From: Dictyobacter aurantiacus
GTDB lineage: Bacteria > Chloroflexota > Ktedonobacteria > Ktedonobacterales > Ktedonobacteraceae
Assembly: GCF_003967515.1 (NCBI RefSeq)
Contig: NZ_BIFQ01000001.1
Span: 3,348,001 to 3,412,000 of the forward strand
Length of the DNA: 64,000 bases
Direction of reading: 5' to 3'
How positions within the stretch are numbered: the first letter of the stretch is position 1; every line of letters starts with the position of its first letter. The position numbers were made by a program, and so were the translations under genes. Under the pieces are notes generated by a model that ran no database searches, was not told the origin of the DNA, and saw nothing but the letters and a program-made list of their open reading frames with translations. Positions 27,490 through 35,452 of the stretch are shown here, piece after piece.

Positions 27490-29223
27490 ATGCCTGATCC
27501 AGAATTTTCAGAGCTCACAACACGACCGGTGCTTGAACAACGTAGCCTGTTTGATGCTGAGGAGCTCGCGCGCCTTGAAACCGCGCAGCGGCAGTGGGAA
27601 GATACCACGCTCAAGCAGTCAGTGCAGCGTATCCCCGAGCGCGAGCAGATCGAGACGACTTCGGGTGTGCCGGTGCAGCGGCTCTATACACCACGCGACC
27701 TGTCCAAACAGAATTATATGCAGGACATCGGCTTCCCTGGCGAATATCCCTATACGCGCGGCGTGCAGCCAACCATGTACCGGGCCAAGCCCTGGACCAT
27801 GCGTATGTTCGCGGGTTTCGGGACGGCCGAGGATACCAATGCCCGCTTCAAATACCTGCTGCAGCAGGGGCAGACGGGCCTCTCGACGGCCTTTGATATG
27901 GCCACTCTCTACGGCTATGATACCGATCATCCGATGGCCGCCGGCGAGTTTGGCAAGTGCGGCGTCGCCATCTCTTCCCTGGCCGATATGGAGGTGCTGT
28001 TCGCCGACCTGCCCCTCGACAAGATCACAACTTCGATGACGATCAATAGTCCGGCCTCCGCCATCTGGGCTATGTATATCGTCAATGCCGAGAAGCGCGG
28101 TTATCCGATGGCTAAACTGGGTGGTACGCTGCAGAACGATATCCTTAAAGAGTATATCGCTCAGAAGGAGTATCTGTTCCCACCTGAGCCCTCACTGGGA
28201 CTGGTCATCGACACCATCGAGTTCGGGTCACGCTCGATGCCGCGCTGGAACACCATCAGCATCAGCGGCTATCACATCCGTGAGGCCGGAGCCACCGCCG
28301 TGCAGGAACTGGCCTTCACGATCGCCGATGGTCTGGCCTATGTCGATGCGGCCATTGAACGCGGCCTCAAGATTGATGAGTTCGCGCCCCGCCTCTCCTT
28401 TTTCTTTGATGTGCACAACGATTTTCTGGAGGAGATCGCCAAGTTCCGCGCCGGCCGGCGCCTCTGGGCGCGTCTGATGCGCGAGAAGTATGGCGCCAAA
28501 GATCCTCGTTCCTGGATGATGCGTTGCCATGCTCAGACGGCTGGCGTCTCGCTATCAGCTCAGCAGCCAGAGAACAATATCGTGCGCACGACTATTCAGG
28601 CGCTGGCGGCGGTACTCGGCGGCACCAACTCGCTACACACTAACTCGCTGGATGAGGCCCTGGCCCTGCCAACCGAGAAGGCGGCCTTGATCGCCCTGCG
28701 TACGCAGCAGATCATTGCTCACGAGAGCGGCGTGGTCAATACCGTCGATCCCCTGGCCGGTTCCTACGCCATCGAGGCTCTGACCGATCAGACCGAGCAG
28801 GCGGCCCAGCAGTATCTGGACCGCATCGAGCAGCTGGGTGGCGTGCTGGCCTGTATCCAGAACGGCTTCTTCCAGCATGAGATCGCCGAGTCCGCCTATC
28901 GCTACCAGCAGGAGATCGATCTGCAGCAGCGCCAGATCGTGGGTGTCAACGCCTATACCCTGGATGAAGAGGTGAAGGTTCCCACCCTGTATGTGGACTA
29001 TGAAGGGCAGAAGAGACACCTGGAGCGTCTCAATCGTGTGCGCCGCGAACGCGACCAGGCCGAGGTGCGCCGCGCCTTGTCCGCCCTGCGCCGCGCCTGC
29101 GACGAGCACAAAAACACCATGCCAGCCCTGCTGGACGCGGCCAGGGCTTATGCTACCCTGGGCGAGATGATGGATGTGTTCCGGGCCGCCTTCGGCGAAT
29201 ACCTGGAGCCCGCCATCTTCTAA
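27490..29223 (+). CDS. Acyl-CoA mutase large subunit (isobutyryl-CoA mutase-like by active-site residue)
   Basis: This 577-residue B12-dependent mutase TIM barrel belongs to the methylmalonyl-CoA mutase superfamily. Motifs include [62 protein letters not shown] and [18 protein letters not shown]. The C-terminal cobalamin-binding DxHxxG domain is absent, so a separate small subunit is needed and none is in the window. The residue at the position of the carboxylate-binding Arg207 of the P. shermanii enzyme is Gln225 ([10 protein letters not shown]), as in isobutyryl-CoA mutase. The Tyr89 position is Gln93. The assignment from these two sites is inference; ethylmalonyl-type or other substrates remain possible. 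It follows a thiolase. Confidence 0.85.
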   Translation: MPDPEFSELTTRPVLEQRSLFDAEELARLETAQRQWEDTTLKQSVQRIPEREQIETTSGVPVQRLYTPRDLSKQNYMQDIGFPGEYPYTRGVQPTMYRAKPWTMRMFAGFGTAEDTNARFKYLLQQGQTGLSTAFDMATLYGYDTDHPMAAGEFGKCGVAISSLADMEVLFADLPLDKITTSMTINSPASAIWAMYIVNAEKRGYPMAKLGGTLQNDILKEYIAQKEYLFPPEPSLGLVIDTIEFGSRSMPRWNTISISGYHIREAGATAVQELAFTIADGLAYVDAAIERGLKIDEFAPRLSFFFDVHNDFLEEIAKFRAGRRLWARLMREKYGAKDPRSWMMRCHAQTAGVSLSAQQPENNIVRTTIQALAAVLGGTNSLHTNSLDEALALPTEKAALIALRTQQIIAHESGVVNTVDPLAGSYAIEALTDQTEQAAQQYLDRIEQLGGVLACIQNGFFQHEIAESAYRYQQEIDLQQRQIVGVNAYTLDEEVKVPTLYVDYEGQKRHLERLNRVRRERDQAEVRRALSALRRACDEHKNTMPALLDAARAYATLGEMMDVFRAAFGEYLEPAIF

Positions 29224-29251
29224 GAGTGTCTACTTTCTTCATCGCGGGGCA

Positions 29252-29348
29252 GTGAGCGCCCCCGCACAGGCGTCCGCTGCACGGCCGCACTGGTTTTTGT
29301 GAGTGGGTGCAGCAGAGGCGCGAATGCGCCCCTGCTGCACCCACTCAC
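29252..29348 (-). repeat. Variable-stem hairpin element, copy B (reverse orientation)
   Basis: On the minus strand a 22-24-bp hairpin (29299-29348), with one G-T mismatch in the stem, is followed by the conserved tail AAAAACCAGTGCGGCCG and TGCAGCGGACGCCTG down to 29252. The stem sequence is unrelated to copies A, C and D. The left flank seen in A and D is not conserved here. It separates the mutase gene from the GNAT gene. Confidence 0.82.
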
Positions 29349-29403
29349 ACTGCGCTCTTCATCATTTCTCTTAATCGATACCAGACATGGAATGGAGTCA
29401 TAG

Positions 29404-30300
29404 ATGCCAGGAGAACCGTTGCAGGGCCTGATTGAAAAGCGAACGCTGTCTGCGAACGAGATCGAGCAGCTAAAGCAGCTGGCCGACGTGTGTGAGCGTC
29501 ACGAGTCGCTGTACATGCGCATCGAATGGAGTATGTTGCGACAGCGTACAGGCCTGGTCGTGAAGGATTTCTTATATTATGACAATGGCGCCCTGATTGG
29601 CTACCTGGGACTGGATGATCAGGGCTCACAGCAGAATGAGATCGTCGGGATGGTGCATCCTGAGTATCGACGCCGAGGTATCTTCAAGCAGCTGCTCACC
29701 ATCGCCGTCGTTGAAAGCCGTGCCCGTGGCATGAAGCAGCTGATCCTGGTCTGTGAGCGTACTTCTGCTTCGGGCCACGCCTTCGTACGCGCGCTGGGCG
29801 CTACCTTGAGCGAGTCAGAACACTCAATGGTGCTGACCACGGTCCCACAGCGCAAAGCTTTTGATGATCATCTGGAGATCCATCAGGCCGATGCCAGCGA
29901 GGCCGATGCGTTGATCAAGGTGCAGTCTGAAAGCTTTGGCGATAGTGAAGAGGCGACCAGGCGACGCGTGCTGCACTGCCTGCAGAATCCCGCCCGTCCC
30001 TATTATCTCGCCGTCTTTGGTGACGAAGATGTGGGTTGTCGTGAGCCGGTCGGTAGTTTCCGTCTGGATACGATCGAGGATGCTGTCGGTATCTATGCCT
30101 TTGGCGTGCGTCCGGCTTACCAGGGGAGGGGCTATGGACGCCAGATGCTGGAGGAGGCCATCTTTATCCTGCGCGGTCAGGACCCCGATCGAAAGGTCAT
30201 ACTGGATGTGGATGTTGAGAATAGCCGCGCCTTGCGGCTCTATCAATCATGCGGCTTCAGCATTTATACCACCTACGATTACTACGTACTCGATCTCTGA
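29404..30300 (+). CDS. Tandem-domain GNAT acetyltransferase
   Basis: The 298-residue protein has two GNAT folds. The first (about 10-140) has the acetyl-CoA loop HPEYRRRGIFKQLL. The second (about 155-298) has VRPAYQGRGYGRQMLEEAI and the closing VDVENSRALRLYQSCGF. The two-domain layout resembles mycothiol synthase MshD, but double GNATs with other substrates are common and no mycothiol gene is nearby. GGAG stands seven bases before the start. The variable-stem element lies directly upstream. Confidence 0.85.
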   Translation: MPGEPLQGLIEKRTLSANEIEQLKQLADVCERHESLYMRIEWSMLRQRTGLVVKDFLYYDNGALIGYLGLDDQGSQQNEIVGMVHPEYRRRGIFKQLLTIAVVESRARGMKQLILVCERTSASGHAFVRALGATLSESEHSMVLTTVPQRKAFDDHLEIHQADASEADALIKVQSESFGDSEEATRRRVLHCLQNPARPYYLAVFGDEDVGCREPVGSFRLDTIEDAVGIYAFGVRPAYQGRGYGRQMLEEAIFILRGQDPDRKVILDVDVENSRALRLYQSCGFSIYTTYDYYVLDL

Positions 30301-30438
30301 TGTGCTTATACTCGACCTTGACATATCACTTTTTAATTACATACACTAGTGGTAAATGAGGGTAAAATCCCCGTCTTTGTAGAAAATGTAGCGCAGAAAG
30401 TTCCAGATAGAGAAGACCATTTGAAAGGTATTGTAACG

Positions 30439-30684
30439 ATGTTTAACATTTTTCGCCTGCGCAACGACGAAGAAGAATTTACCGATGAACTGTATGCCTT
30501 TATAACTGACCCTAACGCGGATCACCGCAATAACCGTTCGATCATCAACTTCCTTCACGAGGTTTCACCCCAGATCGTCTCGGTCGCTGAATGCATGATT
30601 ATCGATGGGGTCGATGAGCGCCACTATGTGGCCGACTATGTCCATGCCGTCCTCAATGGCTATGGTATCGATCCCGAAAAGTAA
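30439..30684 (+). CDS. Small acidic protein of unknown function
   Basis: The 81-residue product MFNIFRLRNDEEEFTDELY... is acidic and predicted mostly helical, without membrane segments or metal motifs. I do not recognise the family. GAAAGG lies ten bases before the ATG. A GTG at 30349 would extend it by 30 residues but has no good ribosome binding site. It ends 4 bp before a large hairpin shared with the convergent rsmE. Confidence 0.65.
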   Translation: MFNIFRLRNDEEEFTDELYAFITDPNADHRNNRSIINFLHEVSPQIVSVAECMIIDGVDERHYVADYVHAVLNGYGIDPEK

Positions 30685-30688
30685 TAAT

Positions 30689-30746
30689 GCATGTATGTAA
30701 AAAGCGGTTGCCCCGTATATGGGGTGACCGCTTTTTACATACATGC
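30689..30746. terminator. 26-bp hairpin between convergent genes
   Basis: Arms 30689-30714 and 30721-30746 pair over 26 positions around loop GTATAT. The only two deviations are T/G and G/T, which are wobble pairs in RNA. It lies between the end of the small acidic gene (plus) and the end of rsmE (minus), with A/T tracts inside the stem, and looks like a bidirectional terminator. Confidence 0.75.
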
Positions 30747-30763
30747 GTGAGCTGTCGGCGCGG

Positions 30764-31540
30764 TCAGGCGAGTGATTCTAATTCGTACATGACGTTGGCG
30801 ACAGTCATCAAGGCAGCGGTCTCCGCGCGCAGGATGCGGCTTCCCAGTGTGACAATCTTGACGCCAGCGCGCCGGGCTAGCGTGACCTCCTCGGTGGTCA
30901 GACCTCCTTCGGGTCCGATGAAGATAACGATGGAAATGGAATCCTGCCTTCCTGCTTGAGACCAGTCCCGCCGCGCCTGCTTGAGGGTCTCGTAGAGGCT
31001 CTGGGCGTGCTCCTCTTCCCAGGGCATGATGGCCAGCGCGCCGTCAGGGATATCGTTGAGGGTGTGCATCAAGGGGCGGATGCTCTGCAGCTCCGGCACG
31101 CGCGAACGACCACACTGCTCCGTCGCTTCCTGGATGATGCGTTCCCAACGCTGTAGCTTCTTGGGCCCCGCCTCCTCCAGGCCGGACATTGAGCGGCGGC
31201 AGAGGGTGGGCACAAAGCTAGTCACGCCCAGCTCGGTCCCTTTTTCCAGGATAAACTCAAAGCGGGCCGATTTGAGCAATCCCTGGCAGAGGATCACGCG
31301 TGCTTCCGGCTCTTTGTTGCTCGCACGCCGCTCGTCGAGCTGGATCTCGATGCCCGCGCGACTGTTGTGGGTGACGCTGCAGACGTATTCCTCTCCGCTA
31401 TTGTCGAAGAGCACTATCTGCTCACCGACCGTGATATGCAGCACATCGCGGACCTGATGGGCCAGCTTGTCGGGCAGTGCCACGGTTTCTCCAGGCTGAA
31501 GCGCTTGCAGGTTGGTATCGGCGCTAAAGAAGCGGTGCAT
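30764..31540 (-). CDS. rsmE: 16S rRNA (uracil(1498)-N3)-methyltransferase
   Basis: RsmE methylates N3 of U1498 in the 30S decoding region. This 258-residue SPOUT protein has the N-terminal PUA-like part (MHRFFSADTN, HQVRDVLHITVGEQIVLFD), the middle motif LLKSARFEFILEKGTELGV and ERIIQEATEQCGRS, and the SAM knot IGPEGGLTTEEV with LGSRILRAETAAL. It starts 3 bp after prmA ends. The prmA-rsmE order is a common conserved pair of ribosome methylation genes. Confidence 0.96.
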   Translation of the reverse strand: MHRFFSADTNLQALQPGETVALPDKLAHQVRDVLHITVGEQIVLFDNSGEEYVCSVTHNSRAGIEIQLDERRASNKEPEARVILCQGLLKSARFEFILEKGTELGVTSFVPTLCRRSMSGLEEAGPKKLQRWERIIQEATEQCGRSRVPELQSIRPLMHTLNDIPDGALAIMPWEEEHAQSLYETLKQARRDWSQAGRQDSISIVIFIGPEGGLTTEEVTLARRAGVKIVTLGSRILRAETAALMTVANVMYELESLA

Positions 31541-31543
31541 CGC

Positions 31544-32464
31544 TCAGGCTCGCTTTCGATAGGTGAGGGCCAGCCAGTCATCGATCCTGGTTTCCTCAAC
31601 CAGTTCTAAGCCCGCCGCCAGCAGGGGACCCTCGGCATCGGCGCGCCGCGCCTCGATGATGCCACTGACAACCAGCAGACCATGTGGTGCCACGACGCGG
31701 GCCAGCTGTGGCGCGATCGAGCCGATGATATGGGCGATGATATTAGCCAGCACCAGGTCGTAGTGACCTTCATTACGCCTGGCTCCCTCTTCATCCAGCA
31801 CACCCAGCACGATATCGATCTGCGCCTGCAGGTCGTTCATCTCCGCGTTCGCCTTTGAGCTTTCGACGGCCACGCTGCTATTGTCGATGGCGTCGATATG
31901 TGCTGCTCCCAGTTTCGCCGCGGCCAGGGCCAGAATGCCCGATCCGGTGCCCACATCCAGGACCTGCATGCCGGGACGCACCAGCTGCTCAACCCGTTCC
32001 AGGCACATGCGCGTCGTCGGATGCACGCCGGTCCCAAAGGCCATCCCCGGATCAAGGGTCAGCACCACCTCATCGTCTTTAGGGGTATATTCGCGCCAGG
32101 ATGGGCGGATGACCAGCCGTTTTCCGATATGGGTCACGTGATAGTAATCTTTCCAGGCGTTAGCCCAGTCCTCCTCATCCACCACGCGCGAATGGAGCTC
32201 GCCCACAAAGTGCGCTCCTAGGCTGGTAAAGTGCCAGAGCCCACGGGCTATCTCCTGCCTCTTCTCCTCTTCGGTCCCATCTAGTGGCAGATAGGCGTGT
32301 ACCTGCACGGGTTCTCCGGTTAAAATACTATATTCTTGCCCATCGTCGCTCAGCTTATAAGGCTCCTCGATTACCACGCCATCACGAGAATACGTACTCA
32401 ATAACTCGCTGACCGACTCCACCGCCTCAGGATGCACCTGTACTGTTAATTCCAACCACTGCAT
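31544..32464 (-). CDS. prmA: Ribosomal protein L11 methyltransferase
   Basis: PrmA trimethylates amino groups of ribosomal protein L11. The 306-residue protein has the N-terminal substrate-recognition domain (WLELTVQVHPEAVESVSELL) and the SAM domain with LDPGMAFGTGVHPTTRMCLE, VLDVGTGSGILALAAAKLGA, DAIDNSSVAVESS and the catalytic-loop motif LVLANIIAHII. GAAAGG lies upstream of the ATG. The promoter must lie in or next to a 101-bp tandem repeat array that begins about 100 bp upstream. Confidence 0.97.
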   Translation of the reverse strand: MQWLELTVQVHPEAVESVSELLSTYSRDGVVIEEPYKLSDDGQEYSILTGEPVQVHAYLPLDGTEEEKRQEIARGLWHFTSLGAHFVGELHSRVVDEEDWANAWKDYYHVTHIGKRLVIRPSWREYTPKDDEVVLTLDPGMAFGTGVHPTTRMCLERVEQLVRPGMQVLDVGTGSGILALAAAKLGAAHIDAIDNSSVAVESSKANAEMNDLQAQIDIVLGVLDEEGARRNEGHYDLVLANIIAHIIGSIAPQLARVVAPHGLLVVSGIIEARRADAEGPLLAAGLELVEETRIDDWLALTYRKRA

Positions 32465-32561
32465 GAAAACAACTCTCTACCTTTCGCGATATTATATGGA
32501 GAGGCGTAGGAAGGTCTTCTGCCGAGGCACGTTTAAATCCCCAGGCCTTCCTCTTCTCTTC

Positions 32562-32880
32562 CCCGCCGAAGGACGGCAGGTCCCAAGCGGGAGGTGCAGG
32601 AGGGCGGCGAGCCCTCCTGCCGGGGTTGGGGTGTCCCCCAGTCCCTCTCCCTTCTCCCTTTTCCCGCCGAAGGACGGCAGGTCCCAAGCGGGAGGTGCAG
32701 GAGGGCGGCGAGCCCTCCTGCCGGGGTTGGGGGTGTCCCCCAGTCCCTCTCCCCTCTCCCTTTTCCCGCCGAAGGACGGCAGGTCCCAAGCGGGAGGTGT
32801 AGGAGGGCGGCGAGCCCTCCTGCCGGGGTTGGGGGTGTCCCCCAGTCCCTCTCCCCTCTTCCCCCGCCGAAGGCGGGGAA
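32562..32880. repeat. Tandem array of about three 101-bp palindromic units
   Basis: Units start with CCCGCCGAAGGACGG at 32562, 32663 and 32765, and a shortened fourth starts at 32863. Each unit contains GCAGGAGGGC-ggcga-GCCCTCCTGC, a TGGGGG/CCCCCA hairpin and a pyrimidine-rich spacer. Units 1 and 2 have the perfect 10-bp stem; unit 3 has one wobble change. The array lies in the 507-bp divergent gap between prmA and the SWIM gene. Outside the array, 32881-32971 shows nothing recognisable. Open frames through the array are artefacts of its GC content. Confidence 0.9.
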
Positions 32881-32971
32881 GCGTAGCTTTCTTTCTGTGC
32901 TTTCTAGCATATCACAGCAAGTCAGTGGGCGTAACATGTTGCGACTTCTTGAAGCAGATTGACCACAACAG

Positions 32972-35452
32972 ATGCTTCGTGCTATCATAGCCGAACATAG
33001 CTGGTACAAAATAGGTAATTCGAGTAATTTGTCGTTGATGGAAAATGGAGTACCTGGCGCGCTACAGCGTCTACGAGCGGCTGATATCCTCCATATGGCG
33101 GGATTGACTGCGGCATCTCTAGGACAAGAGTATAATCGTACAGGCACGATCCGGGGCACGCAGCGCCAGGGGGATCGTTTGCTTGGTATTGTTGAGCTGC
33201 CACCTGGAATCGATCCTCTGGCCCGGGCAACCGATGAGCAGGATGTTCCGCTTCAGGATATTACGGCTGCTCCACGTTCCTATACCGTGGAAGTTGAGTT
33301 GACCGGAGCCACTTCCTGGCACAGCTCCTGCTCATGTGATGAGTCAGGGGAATTGCTCTGCGCTCATGGTGCGGCGTTGCTGTATCGCTGGCTGGCCCAG
33401 CCCGCCGGTTTTGAGCCGCGTATCCAACCATCAGCTGCGCAGGAAAAGCCCGTTCCCAGACCATCCCCCACCGCGTCCAGGCCATCCACCGCCCGCGAAG
33501 CGCTGAAGGCCGAGAGCCTCCCTAATCCTCCCGCCAATAATGCGGTTCGCTATAGTCCTGACCTGGTAAATATTCTGGTACAGATTGGCCTGGGAGAGCT
33601 GCGTGGGATCGCGCGCGAGTATAACCTGGCTACTAATGGCCTGTCCCGGCAGCAACTGGCCGAGCAGATTGTCCGGGCGATGAAACAGCCAGATGTGGTG
33701 CGCAAGGTGGCTACAACCCTGGAGAAGCCGCAGCGTCAACTGCTGGCCGCCCTGTCGCTGGCCGGGGGACTGGTTCACGACGATGATCTGCGCGGATTAT
33801 TTGAGCGCTTTTCGCTGGGGCAGCCGGCGCAGTTACAGCGGGCCCTGCTGGCGCTGCAGGGCAAAGCCTTGCTTTTTCGGGTCAATTCTTTTAATGCCGA
33901 TCTGCTTGCGCGCAACGGCGGTCCCGGTGATCTGTTAGATATTGGCTGGTTTGTACCGGCTGAGATACGGGCGGCCCTGCGTGTATTTGTTCCCGTTACC
34001 TCCTTTGATCCAGAGCAGCCTGATGAGCACAAGGGATTGCCCCGTGTGCAGGATTTGCCGCCGCTGCGTATTCTGGCCGATCTATTGCTGGTGGCTCGGG
34101 CATTAGATGGTATGCGGATTGAGCCCGAGGATGCCTGGCCTGCCGCTCCCGCATCCGAGCCTGAGCAGCCCGTGATACACCCAAATACAGCGGGTAGCAG
34201 TCATACGGCCCTGTTGTCGCAACCCAAAGAGTTGGCCTCACCAGCCCTGTTGGAGGCGCTAAAGAAAAAAGTCTCGTTTGCCCCCTCTTTTCTACGTTTT
34301 GCCATCCAGGTCTTGCTGCTGGCGGGTATTGTGCAGCGACCCGAGCGTGAAGCACCTTTCCTGCGCATCTTGCCGGATGCCGCCCAACTCCTGCTGGGCT
34401 CGAATCAGGCTGAGGTATTGTCTGATCTTTTTAAACTGTGGCTGCAGTCACCCTCGGTGGCCGAATTATTTGCTTTGCAAGAAGATGGAATACGCCTGCT
34501 CTGCCGCATGACGCCACTGAATGTACCGTTACTACGAGCGGGCGAGCTGGCTGAAGAGAACGCCGATGCGCGACGGACCCTGGTTGATCTGCTGGCGCAG
34601 GCACCAATCGGTCAGTGGATGCAATTTACCGCCTTTAGCCGTTTCGTCTATCGCTTGAATCCCTTGCTGCTGCAGCGTAGACAGCGGCTCCTGCCTGCGC
34701 CCCACTGGTGGCTTGAGGCCGAGACCGGCAAGGTTTTGAAACCGCTGCATCTGGGGGATTGGCAACGTGCTGAGCTACTGTATGTTGCTCGCCTGATTAT
34801 GGGCCCCCTCCACTGGTGGGGTCTATGTGACGTGGCGCTTTCCAGCCAGGGACGCTTGCTGGCCTTTCGCATGACGGCTGTGGCGCGCTGGCTACTGCAT
34901 AACATACCATTGGATCTGGAGATCCCCGATGAAGAAGCCACGCCTGACACGCCGGAGGTGTTGGAGAATGGGCAGGTGCTCTTGCCCAGTTCTGCGCGCT
35001 ACTGGCCCATCATTCAGCTCTTTGAGCAGTGCGCCGAGGCAACCGGGGTCGCGCGTTCTCAGTTGCGTTATCGTTTTACTCCCCAGGCTTTGAGCCAGGC
35101 GCTCAGCCAGGGCTATCAGATGACGCGTTTATTAGAAGTGTTACGGCAGCTGGTCGCGCGTTCTCCACAGGAAGAGGGGCCCGCAGCGCAGCTACTGGCT
35201 CGCCTGGAACGCTGGCTGGCCGGGTATGGCCGGGCGCGCATCTACACCGGCGTAACTATCGTCGAGGCCATCGATACATCCGTCATGCGAGAGCTAACGG
35301 CTACCACGTCGTTGGATGAGTATGTGATACGATCATTGCATCCAACTATCGTAGTGGTGAAACCAGACGCGACCGAGCGTTTAAGCGATGAGCTCAAGCG
35401 CCGTGGACAATCCCCGCTCATATATAATGAGGATTTATATGGATCAGAATGA
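32972..35452 (+). CDS. SWIM zinc-finger protein with a helicase-XPB/C3-like C-terminal region
   Basis: This 826-residue protein has a SWIM motif near residues 118-132 (SSCSCDESGELLCAHGAAL; CxC...CxH), a zinc module for nucleic-acid or protein contact. A Pro/Ala linker and a SAP/Rho-N-like helical stretch follow (LVQIGLGELRGIAREYNLATNG). The long C-terminal region ends with GVTIVEAIDTSVMRELTA and SLHPTIVVVKPDATERLSDELKRRG. This end resembles the Helicase_C_3/XPB-Ssl2 N-terminal-like domain found beside XPB helicases in Actinobacteria and Chloroflexota. There are no Walker motifs, so it is not itself a helicase. The start is uncertain; ATGs at 33038 and 33094 are possible. It overlaps the next gene by 14 bp. 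Confidence 0.75.
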   Translation: MLRAIIAEHSWYKIGNSSNLSLMENGVPGALQRLRAADILHMAGLTAASLGQEYNRTGTIRGTQRQGDRLLGIVELPPGIDPLARATDEQDVPLQDITAAPRSYTVEVELTGATSWHSSCSCDESGELLCAHGAALLYRWLAQPAGFEPRIQPSAAQEKPVPRPSPTASRPSTAREALKAESLPNPPANNAVRYSPDLVNILVQIGLGELRGIAREYNLATNGLSRQQLAEQIVRAMKQPDVVRKVATTLEKPQRQLLAALSLAGGLVHDDDLRGLFERFSLGQPAQLQRALLALQGKALLFRVNSFNADLLARNGGPGDLLDIGWFVPAEIRAALRVFVPVTSFDPEQPDEHKGLPRVQDLPPLRILADLLLVARALDGMRIEPEDAWPAAPASEPEQPVIHPNTAGSSHTALLSQPKELASPALLEALKKKVSFAPSFLRFAIQVLLLAGIVQRPEREAPFLRILPDAAQLLLGSNQAEVLSDLFKLWLQSPSVAELFALQEDGIRLLCRMTPLNVPLLRAGELAEENADARRTLVDLLAQAPIGQWMQFTAFSRFVYRLNPLLLQRRQRLLPAPHWWLEAETGKVLKPLHLGDWQRAELLYVARLIMGPLHWWGLCDVALSSQGRLLAFRMTAVARWLLHNIPLDLEIPDEEATPDTPEVLENGQVLLPSSARYWPIIQLFEQCAEATGVARSQLRYRFTPQALSQALSQGYQMTRLLEVLRQLVARSPQEEGPAAQLLARLERWLAGYGRARIYTGVTIVEAIDTSVMRELTATTSLDEYVIRSLHPTIVVVKPDATERLSDELKRRGQSPLIYNEDLYGSE

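Noticed and set aside
32562..32880. CRISPR array
   Set aside because: The unit is about 101 bp with no unique spacers, contains internal palindromes, and there are no cas genes in the window.
32427..33159. Open frames on both strands through the 101-bp tandem array
   Set aside because: Repeats with a GC-rich unit give long open frames by chance; the translations are Arg/Pro/Gly repeats without start signals.
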